A DNA stretch of 64,000 bases from Loxodes magnus (taxonomy: Eukaryota > Ciliophora > Karyorelictea > Loxodida > Loxodidae): NCBI GenBank assembly GCA_946699065.1, contig CAMPDV010000014.1, positions 620,001 through 684,000 of the forward strand, written 5' to 3'. Positions 49,630-62,666 of the stretch are shown here, piece after piece. The position numbers and the translations under genes are program-made. Below the pieces are notes generated by a model. The model was not told the origin of the DNA and searched no databases. It saw nothing but the letters and a program-made list of their open reading frames with translations. Positions within the stretch are counted from its first letter, which is position 1. Each line of letters begins with the position of its first letter.

Positions 49630-50225
49630 TTTGAAAAAAAAAAAAATTTTATTATTATTATCATCGTAAGAAATAGAAAGCAAATTGGAGCAAAGAATTT
49701 TTTAAATTTAATAATAAATTCAGCAACTTCATTCTTGTTTTAACATATTTAATCTGATCCTTTGGAAATAGAAAATGAAACTTCAAATTAAAATAAACAG
49801 TAAAAATTAATTTAAACTAGATAGTAAATTTAAATTAAATAAGTGCTACAGGAATAAAAGTCTAAAAAAAGAATAAAATGTTATGTGTGCAATAAATAAC
49901 ACCAATGAAAACACTGTTACTAACTAAGCGAAATTTAAAGAAGGAATAAATAAGATATTTAAAAAAACAATTTAAGATATATCCAAAATAATGCGGAAAA
50001 ATGAATAGAAAAAAATTCTTTAATTCAAATCTTAATCCTTGGAGAAATAATTAGGAACGCTACATGCAAGATAAAAATTATTCAGAATATTAAAGGATGG
50101 TGTACTAATGAATTGCTACAACGCCTAAATAAGCCTAGAAGGAATTCATGACAAACTAATGGAAAAAAGCTGTTAGAATAGGTCAGATTGCTGACTACTA
50201 AGGCTTTAACAAAGCTTTTTAATTT
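49630..50225 (+). mobile_element. zinc-knuckle ORF copy, partner of 14780-15548
   Basis: The knuckle CYVCNKQHQWKHC lies near 49887-49925 and the conserved end near 50035-50222 (MQDKNYSEYQR, IADYQGFNKAFQ). DNA similarity to the inverse complement of 14780-15360 is clear from about 49650 on. The 5' part is worn. In both copies similarity fades right after the TTTTAR that follows NKAF. Confidence 0.6.
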
Positions 50226-50594
50226 TATTTTTTAACTTTTTCATAAAAAATTCTCATAACTGTCTTTTTTTTAATAATAGAAATAGAAATATAAGTTTAT
50301 TATTTTCTTAACTCATAAAAAGAGTAATAAATGTGACTTGAAAATAAAAATAAGAGTTATGATTTTATTCCTTACTTAATTTATAAATATATTTTTATTT
50401 ATTTTTGCTATTTACTTTTATTTTCTTATAAATAATTTAACATTTTTATCATTAATTTATAATTATATAATTAAAAAATCGTTATTACTCACCATTTTTA
50501 AATTTAAATTTAACTAAAATAATCTTGTGACATCTTTTCATTGTTGGAATTCCTTCCTTCAATTCACGATATTATAATATTATTTAAAAGTTTT

Positions 50595-50785
50595 TCATTT
50601 CTTCGCACTTTCATCTTCATCTTCTTCAGCTTGATCATCTTCTTCGTCAGTTTATTCCTTCTAATCTTTCTTTTACTCTTCATGTTCTTCTTCGTCCTCT
50701 TTATCTTCCTCATTTTCTTCATCTTTTTCTTCATCTTTAACTTCTTCTACTCATCATTTTTATTTTATTATAAATTCCTTTATTT
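50595..50785 (-). CDS. acidic C-terminus of an unknown protein
   Basis: The minus strand reads EEVKDEEKDEENEEDKEDEE and on to TDEEDDQAEEDEDESAKK, then TGA at 50595-50597. Long acidic tails are common on chromatin and ribosome-associated proteins, but nothing else identifies this one. Upstream the frame meets a family B repeat (50787-51104) flanked by ATTCCTTTATTTA; the continuation beyond it is not clear. The spacing between the flanks is 331 bp, not a multiple of three. Confidence 0.55.
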
Positions 50786-50786
50786 A

Positions 50787-51104
50787 AATTAATTAATTTC
50801 AACTAAAAAGGTTTTTGGACCGGAAACTCCTTTCCGATTGCACGACCCGACATTCTCTTTTTATGGAATAACGGGGATATCAAGTTGTACTCCAGGCACA
50901 GCTGCTAGGGAGCTCCATCGCTAAGAGCAGCCAGGCTTCAAGCCCCTACCAAGAGTGGATAATCTCAAAGACAGTGTTCCCTTCAGAAAATGACTCTGAC
51001 TAGGGACTTTCTCAGCGACAAGAAAGGAACTTGTTCTTAGCCATAAAACCAGAAAGTTTAGGCACGAAGGTCACTCTCAGCTCCCACCATCTTTTCAATT
51101 ATAT
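50787..51104 (-). repeat. family B repeat with 13-bp target-site duplication
   Basis: ATTCCTTTATTTA occurs at 50774-50786 and again at 51105-51117, directly outside the element. The tail (AATTAATTAATTTCAACT) is at the left and the GATGGTGGGAGCTGAG start at the right on the minus strand. It is nearly as well kept as the 22-23 kb pair. Confidence 0.85.
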
Positions 51105-51117
51105 ATTCCTTTATTTA

Positions 51118-53968
51118 TATTTATGAGGAAAAAATAAACAATTAAGTTTATTTTGATAAAGATTATATTTTATAATTAAAATAGACAAAATAATATAATT
51201 CTCAATAAATCTTAAAGCTTGGGTATATTATGAAATGTATCGAATATATTATTAGGTTTTTTTATCGAAATTCATAATTCATTTCTTTAAAATTAATTTT
51301 ATATTTTTGGTTCCATTATATTTATTATCCATCAGCAATTTAAGTTTCAAATATTATTAAAAATAAAAGCTTTACATTGTGTACTTAAACATGTTAATTT
51401 CACAAGATTCTATCATAAATATTTCATAAATTTTCGCATAAAAATGTTCAAGATAAAATAAATATAAAAGATAAATATTAGATATAAATCTTCGTTTTAG
51501 GGTTATAAAAACATTTTAATATGTAGAAAGAAATATTTTTATGAGATAATTTAAATATTCTTAATATAGAAGATCAATGATTTAGTAATTATTACCATAT
51601 TAAACAACTACCATCTAATTTTTATTTATTTGACTAAAATTGCTTAGTTTTTTTCTCTAAATTAATTGTCTTTAGAAGCTTATGATGCAAATTAATATTT
51701 TGTAAAATCTAATAAATTTATATTTATTATCTTTAGTAATCTTTATTTCTTAGCTTTACTTTAAAAAAAATTAGTCTTTATATCTCTAGCAATATTCGAT
51801 AGCCTAAAATTATTTTATTTTTATTTTAATATATTTGCATTTTCATATTTTTTTATTTTAAATAATTGTTCTACTAAAAAACTTTTAAAAGAAAAAAATA
51901 TTATAAATATTATGGTTAAAAGGCTTTAAAAATAGTTTAGTATTTAGCTTGAAAGTAAAAAATGCAGATAAATAAAAATCGTAAAGTCCTTATATAAAAT
52001 CATGATAATCTTATCAGAGAAAAATAAAAAGTCTTAAAAGTAAGTTAAATTCATTAGAACCATACTATAAAAGATATTGAAGTATCAATTTAATGGTAAA
52101 CTTTAGAAAAATTTTATATATAGAAGATAGATAAATAAAAAAAGAAACAAATCTAGATTATAGAAATAAATAATTATTTTCTTTAAGAATATTTAAATAA
52201 ATCATCTAATATGAAATTATTTAATTGAGCTTTTCAAAATTTAAATTATTTTAAACTTATTGTTATTTTATAAAAAAATAGAAAAAATTATTTTAAATAT
52301 TTTATTAAATAAATTGTTATTAATTTAAGAGTTTTGAGTTAAAAAGAAAAAATATCTTATATAAGTTTAAATTTGTTATTCAATTAAAAATGAATAAATA
52401 AAAAAAATACTAATTAAAATAAAAATTTATAAAGTAAAAGAATTTTAAACTTCTAAATAAATTTATATAAGCTTAAAAATTTTAAATTTTATTAAAATAA
52501 AAATTAGTTAAATATAAAAGAGAAATTTTAAATTCTACAATATATAAACTTAATCTAAAAAATTTATTAGCATTCTAATTTATTGTTGATTATTACAGTA
52601 AGAATTTTCGTCTTTTAATTTTGATTGGTAAAAAATTAGTATTTATCTAGAAAAGAATAAAAGGATTTTAATTTTAGTAAATTTTTACCACTATAAATAG
52701 ATCGCTTCAAACTAAACCCCATCATAAGATTATATTCTAAATGATTAAGGAGAGAAACCTTCAAAACATATTATGCAATTCATATTTATGTATAAACTTA
52801 AAATTAAATATAATGTGTATTTCCTTAATTTAATTATTTTTCTTTACTAAAAATTTTAAAAATTTTTAAAAATTTAAAATCAAGATAATAAAAAAAACAA
52901 CATCCATTATAGAAAAAAATTTGAAAAACATCTAAAATACTTAAATTAAGATATTGGTTTTTAATAATTCTACTAATCTAAAAGATCATTGTCTAATATT
53001 TTCTAAATTTCATATCTTACTCTTCCTAAATTTTTAAATTTGCATAAAGAAGTTAATCTAATATAGCTTTTTAATTTTTCATAATTTTTATAATACTCTT
53101 TATTTCTCACTTTTAATTATAAGATCAATTTTAAAAATAATAAAAATTTAAAATAGATAGAAATTAGAAAATATGGATATGTATGCAAATAAATACTAAA
53201 TATTTTTCTTAAAAGTTTATTTTTAATGTTTTTAACTCTTCATTTTGTAGATATTATAATTCTATTTTATTTATTTTTTATTATTTTATTTAGAGTCTTT
53301 CAGATTAAGACATATTATAGTGGTTTATTTGACTTTAATAATTAGTAAATTGTTTTGATTTTATCTAATATATAAATCCATAAAATATAAAAAATAAATA
53401 TTCTATTACAATAACTTAAATGAACCTTATTTAAATTTTCTTTATATTTTAGAAAATATATGAAGAATAAAAATAATTAAAATGTTTATTTATTTTTAAA
53501 TTTTAAGTGATCCTTAACTTTTAGACTATGATATTATAGTTAAAAACATTAAAAATAAAAATGCTTTTATTATTTTTAAAACTTTAATTTAGTTTTCATT
53601 AATAAAATAACAATAAGCAACTAAAAGGATTAGGCCCAATTTATATTTAGCAAAGTGATGCATATTTATTAACTTTTATATATTTAAAAAAATTTAATTG
53701 TTTAATTAATTTATCAAAATTTAATACCTCTGAATATAGTAAAACATTAAGCCTTATGTAAGTTTTAATCTTCAAATAAATTAGCTTTATTTTTTAAGCA
53801 TAATAAACAATTGTATTTTTATTTAAGTTATTTCTGAAACAAAAAGATTATCTTTCTAAAGAAAAATAATTATATATAAATGATCTTAATTAAATGACAG
53901 CAAAGATTTGAGTTTCTTAAGAGAAAAGAAATAATTAATTTAAATTAAATTTTAGAATAAATAAAACA
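51118..53968. other. AT-rich region, no firm gene
   Basis: I found no motif. On the plus strand 51960-52210 has a passable coding make-up (KIKSLKSKLNSLEPYYKRYW), but ends and product cannot be given. Confidence 0.3.
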
Positions 53969-54793
53969 TCACTATTCATTTATGGATAGCTTTTCTTCGA
54001 ATTCTCCACTTATTTCCTTATCTCCATTCAAATAATACTCTACTTCTTCAAATAGTTTCTAAAACTGTTTTTCCAATTTTTTATGTAGTTATGATTTAAC
54101 TTTTAAAACTGGATTTTTTTTAAGTTTGAGCTATAAAAGTTCTTAATTGAAATCAGTCAATTTAAGACGACATCTTTGTAGCTAGTCATTCTCCTAAACT
54201 ACATCTTAATTAGTTTAGAAGAGCTCTAAGTTTTCAGTCCTGAGTTTTTGTAAATCAACTTACAGTTACTTTAGTAATTCTTTTTCCTCATCAAGCTATT
54301 TTTGCTCTGTCTCATACTGCTTGGAAATTATAATTAGTTCTTTTTCTTTTTGCTTATGTAAATGAGAGTATTGATCCATCTTTTCATTTAATCTTTCAAA
54401 TTATACCTTAGCCAGTTCAAATCCTCTTTCTCACCTTTTCGCCTCTAAATTTTGAATCTCTTTTTAGTGTATTTTCTTAGATTCATATTTCTAACGTAAG
54501 CTATCAAACTAAAATTTCGTTTTTTCATATTCTAGCTGAACTTACTAAAACGAGTCATTTAGCTCCTCGCCTTCTTATTAGAATTTCTTTTGTTTTTCTT
54601 TTTCTTCTTGAATACTTTGTTTAAGTTATTATATAAGTATATCTTTCGATTTGATGAGTTTCTCGAATACTTCAGAATGATCTTATGCCATCTAATATTT
54701 ATTTTAAACTAAATAACTAGAAACTTTATATTTAACTATTCATTTCATTAATACTGTCTCTATCAGGCTTATAAGATTATTACTCTTTTTCAT
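53969..54793 (-). CDS. coiled-coil protein
   Basis: From an ATG at 54793 to TGA 53969-53971 the frame encodes 274 residues, almost all one long coiled coil: KSKDILIQQLKQSIQEEKEK, QLEYEKTKFQFDSLRQKYE, QFERLNEKMDQYSHLHKQKE, QLDEEKELLKQLQVDLQKL and a final FEEVEYYLNGDKEISGEFEE. Gln is mostly TAA/TAG, and TGA gives Trp in KRWERG and MKWIVKY. The start is uncertain: coding-like sequence continues upstream to about 54880, partly in another frame (HEDMKNKEKFEDYKHREM), which could be an earlier exon. A cytoskeletal or basal-body role is a guess from the coiled coil alone. Confidence 0.75.
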
Positions 54794-54879
54794 CTTTTTC
54801 ACATTTCTCTATGTTTATAATCTTCAAACTTTTCTTTATTCTTCATATCTTCATGGATTTATAAGAGCACTATGAGTCT

Positions 54880-56550
54880 CTTTCTTTGTTTAAAAAAATC
54901 TCTTTATTTGAATTTGAATTATAAAAGAAAAATAAATAAAATTTAAGTAAAAATAAAATAAAAGCTTAACTTTTAATAGATAAAGGTAATAAAAACAAAC
55001 AAATATCTAAGACTCATTATATCTATCCTATGTCGTTTTCAATTTACATTTAATCAGCAATCTAAATAATAAATGCAAACAAAATGATTTAAATTTAAAT
55101 TTATCTATTTAAAATGCTAACTTAATAACTTTATTAATAAACAAATAATTTATTAATATGAGCATGTTCATTATATTTCTCAAAAGTTTATCTTTGCTCA
55201 GATGTATTAAATTTGCTAACCCTTAATATATTTGTAAATCAGAAGTATTACTATTTAAAAATTTAGAGCTTGATTGAATGAAATATAATTATTGGATCAA
55301 ATATCTTTATATCTTTGATTCTGCTGCCTCATTCTTGTCACTTTTTTAAAATATCTGAATTTAAATAAAAATAGAAAAGAATATAAAATATATTATGAGC
55401 ATAATAATATCAAATATATAACTAGAAAATTTAAATTAGAGTAACTTTTAATTTTTAAATCTAAACTTGTTTGTAGTATTTTATCTGTTTAAAATTAAGG
55501 AGAGATTAAATTATGCTGTTCTCTCAAGTATAAATATAGGAGATTTAGAAATTAATATTTGATAAGATTTTAATGTAGATTAACCTCCTTATTGACTTAT
55601 AAATTAAATAAATAGAAATTGCTTCTGGTTTCTTAAAATTATAACGAAAATTATTTGAATAAGAAAATAAATTTGGTGCAGTTGAATATCAAAGTTAATT
55701 ATAAAATCGCATTTTTCAAAAAAATAAAGAACTATTTTTTAAAAAGACTTTTACAGAATCTTGGTTGACTTATAATTAAATCATTCAGCTATAAAATAAA
55801 TTTTTCTCTTAATTCCTATTTAAACCAAATAAAATAAAAGTGTTTTAAAAGCTAATTAACTTTAGTTTGTGTAAGCTAAATTTAAAAATTAGTTTAATAA
55901 GCTAGTAATAAGGGTAGTTAAGATAGCCGCAAAATTAATTTATTTTAGAATAATTAGTAGTTATTATTAAATATCTCCTTCATATATTTTAGCTCTTATG
56001 ATAATTATTAATTAGGATTTATTATGATCTTAAGGTAAAAGATCTATGAAACATAGATCTTAAAATTAATTTAAATAAATCTTTATAAATATTATTATAT
56101 ATTACATTATGATTAATGATTTATAAGTTAAATAAATATCGCTAGCTGAAGAACTAAATGTGTATTCAAAATTAAAATTATAATTATATCGTTATTAAAA
56201 CAAGAAAAACATAAAAAATTCAAATTTTCGCATGGATAAATTTCAAGACAGAGCAAACAAAGCCCTTAATCTAATATTTATAGTTATATTTCATTACTGT
56301 GAAACGAAAAAAACAAGGGATTAGAAACAGATAATAAAAAAAAGAAAATATATTAAATATTTGAATCTTTAAGAGATTGTATAGAAACTAGTAATGAAAG
56401 AAGCAAAATAATATAAACATTAAGTAGGAATTATACTTAGTTTTAATATATTTCAATGTTAAGTTTAAGATATTTATTTTTATCCAGAAGGAAATAGAAT
56501 ATATTTAGACTATATAATATCAAATCATTAATACAACTATGACAAAACGT
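54880..56550. other. AT-rich intergenic region, nothing recognised
   Basis: Lies between the 5' side of the coiled-coil gene and the 5' side of the kelch gene, which diverge, so both promoters should be here. I see no defined signal. Confidence 0.4.
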
Positions 56551-56606
56551 GTATGGTAACTTTTAAAATGTAGCTATATGAATTTCTAAATTATTATTTT
56601 AGTAAA

Positions 56607-59420
56607 ATGGAGTATCTTATACGAAAAAACAAAAATAGAACAAATACTTAGAAGTTTTTCAGTAAAAATGGCTCTGAAGATAATGATCCTTTACAGAAGA
56701 GAATAAAATATATTCCTTTTACCAAAGACAATATATTTCCCTCATAGATAAAACCTTAAGAACCCTTTGGAGCTCTAAGATAGTTTAGAAAAAAATAAAT
56801 TAATAAGGAAAATTATAATTCGTGTATAAGTAAAACATTAGGACAGAACATATTTTAGGAAAAAATTACTATTGAAGAAATAAGATGTAGGCCATCTATA
56901 TTTAGCAGAGTTGATACAGATAATTAATAATAAAGATAAAATTTTAGAAATTTTCAATCAATGACCGCTAGATAAAGCATCAGACCGAGTATTTCCTCTC
57001 AACAAAAATCAGAAAGGAAAATTTCAAATAATTTTAACTTTTTTTCAGATTATGCCTCATACTAAGAAAACAAATAAATAACCGAAAAAATACAACATAC
57101 TTAGATCTTATTAAAAAAAATATCGAAAAGGATAGAAAAAATTTAATCTAGTCCTTAAATAAAAACTGTTGATTTATTTAAAGGAGATTTGCAAGAAGAA
57201 AATAAATTCATTTAAGAATTATAGCAAAAAAGAATTACATAAAAGATTGAGGCATTTCTTCCATAGCCTTCAGAAAATTTAAAATTTAGTAATAATATTG
57301 AAGAAAAATTAAAGATATTATAATTTTAAACAAGCAACAATGAAGAACTAATTAAAAATTTGGAATTTAACCCAGAAACTGATATTGAATATGTTGAAAT
57401 TGATTAAGTTTAAGGAGAAGGGAAAAAGAAAAAGATAGTCAGCAAAACATTTTATGGTTTTAAAGAAAAAAAAGCACTCCTATAAGTAAAGCAGTTATTC
57501 AATAACGAAGAATGAGCTCTTTATCTTTCGTTAATTCCATTCAATACTTTTTGATATCATCTTAATGCTTATAGCTGCACACCTACGGCACGTCAGGGAG
57601 CTTCACTCACTTATTTTGATGGACTTTTTTATTTGTTTGGCGGATCACTTATGGTAAAGAAAAACGATTTCTGAAAATTGAACACTATCCCTTGATAATG
57701 AAAATAAATTTAATAAACAACAGATTTATGACCTAAACCAAGAATGGGGCACTCTGTCTGTACATTTAACGAGAAGCTATTTTTATACGGAGGAATAGGA
57801 AATAAAAAAGAGAAAAAATGCGCTTTCTATAAAAAAATTTGAAGCTTTAACTTAAATACAAATGTATGAACAAAATATCATCCTTTAAATGCTTAACCAA
57901 AAGGAAAATACTTACATCGAGCTGTAGCAGTAAAAAATTCAATGATTATCTTTGGAGGAATTCAAGAGAACGGAAAAATAAATAACTAAATACAAGTTTT
58001 AAATATGGAAACTTTATAATGGCAAAAAATAAAGTAAAATAAAAATTAGACAGATCCTAAAAATTTGTTAGGATTCACAATGAATGCTGTATATGATAGT
58101 AATGTATTAGAAAACACATAAGACATTTTTTCACTTTAATTATAGAGCAATACAGGAATTTTCAATTTACAAAATTAAGGAATTTATATATATGGTGGAA
58201 TAAACGATCAAGGAAAGTGTACTAGTGATGTATGACTTATCTAAACATAGCTAGATGAAAAAAATGAAGAAACAATTTTTTATTTTGTAAAAATGAATAT
58301 AAAAGGTGAAAAACCAACTCCAAGATATCATCATTAAAGTGTTTTTATTAAAAATAGAATTATTATATTTGGAGGTAGAAATGACAAATCTTCACCTTCT
58401 TTGCAAGAAAATTGTGTAAATGATATGGGATTGCTGAACATTGAATTTTTACATTGAGAAAAAGTAAAATAGTTTGGAGAAACTCCAAACCCAAGATATT
58501 GCTTTTAAATGGCATGCAACGAAAGCAAAGTATTGCTAATGGGAGGAATGTAATTGAATACTTTTTGTAATATGTAAATATTTGCTTGTGAAACGGATTA
58601 AAAATTTGTAGCTGATTGTACAAAAGCATGAAGAATGATCTAAAAAAGAGCAGATGATATATATCATTAAAGAGAATGATTTAATAATTTAAGTATGAAA
58701 TAGATAACTCAAGGTCAACCAATTTACTCTAACATTCAATTAATTTCTAGTAGAAACGATTGGAAAAGTAAAAAGAATACAGAGGAGTTCGATTTACCAG
58801 TGGATAAAGATTTACAAATTAAAAAATTAAGAGCTAAAATAGTACAAATTTAATAAATTCCTGACTTTAAATTTTAATATGATATTATTTTACAATAGTT
58901 TCATAAAACGAAAATATAATTAATGAAAAAAATAATAAGAAGGATTTCATATAAAATATTAAGAACATTCATTTTATATTTTAGAAAAGGTTTTGCTAGC
59001 TATTTTTTTTAATATCTAAAATTAAAATAAACTTTGCTTTTGAAAATTTCAATTTCAATTTAATTTTTTAATTTTTATTTATTTAAAATATTTATTCATA
59101 TTGTAATTTCATTTAGACTTTAATTTAAGCAAGATTATTTTAATTTTAAAATTAAGAATTTGAAGATAATTCTATTTATAAGAATATTAAGTTAAAAATA
59201 AATTAAACTAGAAATTATATTAGCCTTAAAATTTAGTAATCGCATTTCCTTATCCTTTTATTATTCATATTTTATTAATATCTTATCTAATTTATTTAAC
59301 TAATATTGTATAAAATATTTTAAAGCCAATATGATCATATAAAATCACAAGCAACAATTCTTTGATTTCTTTCTTTGTATAAATAATAATTATATTTATC
59401 ATTTTCCATCAAATGACTGA
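56607..59420 (+). CDS. kelch-repeat beta-propeller protein
   Basis: From the ATG at 56607 (alternatives in frame at 56553 and 56568) a 310-residue polar N-terminus leads to about six kelch blades at roughly residues 325-655: LTYFDGLFYLFGGS, RMGHSVCTFNEKLFLYGG, HRAVAVKNSMIIFGG, IYIYGGIND, RYHHQSVFIKNRIIIFGG and RYCFQMACNESKVLLMGG. TGA sits where kelch Trp is expected (NDFWKLNT, TNVWTKYHP, SDVWLIQT, LHWEKVKQFGETPNPR), beside TGG elsewhere. Kelch propellers are protein-binding platforms; the partner is unknown. Clear coding ends near 58900, but the next in-frame TGA is at 59418-59420, so the true end may involve another frame, an intron, or TAA/TAG as stop. Product call is firm, C-terminus is not. 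Confidence 0.85.
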
Positions 59421-61282
59421 AATAATAGCAATATTAAAATAATTGTTATCTTTATAAAAATTGTTCTTCCTTGCTTGTTTAAAAAATTATCAAGATTTAT
59501 TTATTTTTTAAATAAATTTTATAAATAAATAAATAATTCTTTAATTTTTGTGATTTAGTAGTCAGTTTTATATCTAAAAATAATTATATTATAAGCATTA
59601 ATGTAAATTATCGTGACTTACTTATTTTTTTCTATTAATTAAGAAAATTTTTAAAGATAAATTTAGCTATATTTATCTGACTGCTGTTTAAGTATGTTAT
59701 TACGTCAAAGTATTTTGTTTAATATTAAGCAGGCAAATAAAGTTTAAAGAAGAAGAAATATTTCTTTATGAGCATTATTATAGTTTCTATTTTCCCTATA
59801 AATTTATTTTTTATTTAAAATAAACTTATCTAAATTTAAATAGCTTTTATTAATATATTTATTAAAAATTGCTTGATATTAAAATAGAGACTTTTCATAG
59901 AGGAAATATTTCTTAAACTTATTTAATAATATTTTAAATTGCATCCATAAATTTATCTTAAAGATAGTTTAAGTAGAAAAATAAATTTAGAGAGAAAATT
60001 TCAATAGATAAATTAATATTTTCATATTATTATTATTAAAATTTATTTTAAACTCAAAATATAAGCCTATTTAATTATAATTGAATCAAATTTCACTTTA
60101 AAAAAGAATTCATTGAAATTAAAAATTTATTAATTGAATTTGCTTTTATCTTCTATCTTTGAACTCTTTTACATTTTTAAGGATTAATTAGGAAAAGTTT
60201 GTCAATAATTATTTAAATTTTTAAATTTAATTATTTATATGAGATATAATTTTATCTTTCATATATCTCCTTACTATTTTATAGTTCTTTATTTTAAAAA
60301 AATAATATTAATATTTTTTATGAACTTTCATATCTTTTTTAATTGATTTTTAATTATAAATCTTCTGAAATATAAAACCATGTCATTAATCATAGCTGAT
60401 TTACATTCTTAAATTTATATTAATTTAATTTAATTTAATCAAATTTATTTTAATTTAAAAAAAGCTATAATAGATTATTGCTAGATTTATAATTTTATAT
60501 TTTGCTTCTTTAGTTAAAATCATGAATTTTATTGTTTTTTTTCAATCTCATAAATTATAAGGTATGCGTTATTTCTTTATTTAAAATATTTATTCCATAT
60601 GCTAATTAATCTTATATCTCCCTTATATTAGTTTTTCAATTCATTTTAATAAATAAATCAATCAATAGCTCCTTTAATTTATTAATTCTTTATTTTTCTT
60701 AAGGAATAAATATATAAAATTGTTTTATTTTTATTTTTATATTAATTAAGTGAGCAAAGACTCAAATATAATTAGATGAATTGTTTATCAAAACTATTCT
60801 TTATTTCAAAAAATTCTTAATTAAATATTTTTCTTTTTCTTTTAAATTTATTTAAAATTTATATTTATTTAAATTTATTTTACCAAATTTTGTTTAAAAT
60901 CACTAAAATTTAATTGAAAAAAGATTCTTTCTTTTATTATTATTTTAATATTAGAATGTCTGCTATAATAAAACTCTTTTGTTTTTAATTTAATTAGTTA
61001 CATTAATATCTTTATTTGTTTTAGTAAACAACTAATTTTATCTATTTCAGAATACTCTATAATTTCTATTCTTAGCGAGTTTAGTATTTTTATAATTTTG
61101 TAACTAGCAAATCAATAACTTTTCATAAAGAAAGAATTATTATTAAAATATGGACTTAATTATTAATTTATTATCAATTTAATTTGGTTTTAACAAAAAA
61201 GCTATCTTTTAAATTTTAAAGGTATAAAGTTTAATAATTATATATAAAGCAATTTTTATAACTATTCAATTTTATTTTATTA
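59421..61282. other. AT-rich intergenic region, nothing recognised
   Basis: No motif or supported frame. Several A/T homopolymers and TTTAATTTAATTT-type runs (60420-60450). Confidence 0.4.
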
Positions 61283-61505
61283 ATGGCAAATTCTTAGGTA
61301 GAATGCTTAAATCCTTTATGCAATTTAAAAAATTTCATATGCTCAAAAACATTTATTGATGAAAATATTCGTTTTAGAATGCTTATAAAAATTTTAAAGA
61401 AATTTAATTTTGTCCTTTTAAAAGTTATTTTCCCTTATGAATAAATATACTAGCAATTTTGTCAGTTACATATAAATTAATTTACCAGAATTAGACATTA
61501 TAAAT
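61283..61505 (+). other. possible short ORF upstream of LNR4
   Basis: An ATG at 61283 starts MANSQVECLNPLCNLKNFIC with paired cysteines and then FIDENIRFRMLIKILKKF. The frame is not that of LNR4. It could be a separate small gene, an upstream exon or chance. Confidence 0.25.
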
Positions 61506-62666
61506 ATGAATAAAATGATCAACTTTTTATTGTTTGCGATATTTATTTAGTTAGCGCTATCTTAAACTTGTTCACCTTCTTGTCCAGATAGTTCTTTAGG
61601 AGATTATGTTTGTGATCCTGAGTGCAACAACATATATTGTTCCTATGATTACGGAGATTGTGACACTTCTTACGATTGTTCTACTGGATGTAGTTCTTTG
61701 GATTTAGGAGATTATATTTGTGATCCTGAGTGCAACAACGTATATTGTTCCTATGATTACGGAGATTGTGACACTTCTTACGATTGTTCTACTGGATGTA
61801 GTTCTTTGGATTTGGGAGATTATAATTGTGATCCTGAGTGCAACAACGTATATTGTTCCTATGATTACGGAGATTGTGACACTTCTTACGATTGTTCTAC
61901 TGGATGTAGTTCTTTGGATTTAGGAGATTATATTTGTGATCCTGAGTGCAACAACGTATATTGTTCCTATGATTACGGAGATTGTGACTCTTCTTCTTAC
62001 TGTGAGTGTGACTATTATGACTTAGGAGACGGCTATTGCGATTAATATTGTGACACTGAAGACTGCTCTTATGATTATGGAGATTGTGATAGCTCAGATA
62101 ATTTTGTAGATTCCTTCTGGATGCTAGAAAGTTAAGATAATACCGATAAAGCGAAAAAGCCAATTTCTTCCAACTCGATTATAGGAATTGTTTTGCTTAT
62201 AACTTTTGGAACATCTTCATTGGTTTTTACTTTTATGTTTTATTGCAAGAAGGATAGATATAACCTCCATTACAACAGCCAAAACTAAGTAACTCCTCAA
62301 AATTTGCAGTTTGTTGTGCAAAATGCTACATAACCTAGTACATCGCGTGAAGTTTCTCCTCAAAAAGCAAATAGTAAAGTTTAAAATGATAAAATTAATT
62401 CAAATACCCATACGAGAGAAAATACTAATATTCCTTAAAGAGTTTTGTCTGATCAACCTTACGGAAACAGTTATCCTCAGTATGCCCAAAATATTTAAAT
62501 AGAAACTATTTCTTCTCCTTAGACAAATTTTCCATAATCTAATTATAACTATAATTATGGTTAAGGATATTAACCAGCCTAAGGATATAGTGGTGGATAT
62601 TAACCATTGGGATATAATCAGGGTATACCTGCAGCAGAGATTAGTATTAATAACAAGAATATATGA
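61506..62666 (+). CDS. LNR4: membrane protein with five Lin-12/Notch repeats
   Basis: 386 residues from ATG 61506 to TGA 62664-62666. Signal peptide (MNKMINFLLFAIFIQLALSQ), five LNRs (LGDYVCDPECN...CSYDYGDC and so on), stem FWMLESQDNTDKAKKP, membrane segment GIVLLITFGTSSLVFTFMF near 62180-62240, CKKDRY, then a long cytoplasmic tail rich in Gln, Asn, Ser and Tyr with YNYNYGQGYQPAQGYSGGYQ. It shares stem, membrane segment, tail motif and the ...NI-TGA end with LNR1-3 but lies outside the duplicated units. LNRs usually bind calcium. Role unknown; a surface receptor or adhesion protein is likely. Confidence 0.9.
61597..62000 (+). repeat. 108-bp tandem repeat (36-residue LNR units)
   Basis: GATCCTGAGTGCAACAAC recurs at 61614, 61722, 61830 and 61938, exactly 108 bp apart, with very few base changes. 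Each unit is one LNR plus the linker TSYDCSTGCSS. Recent array growth. Confidence 0.95.

Noticed and set aside
50541-50792. Phe-rich 83-codon open frame on the plus strand
   Set aside because: It is the reverse of a Glu/Asp-rich minus-strand C-terminus, which is far more plausible.
61720-61923. Open frames in other phases over the LNR4 array
   Set aside because: They are shadows of the 108-bp repeats; the Cys-rich LNR frame is clearly the coding one.
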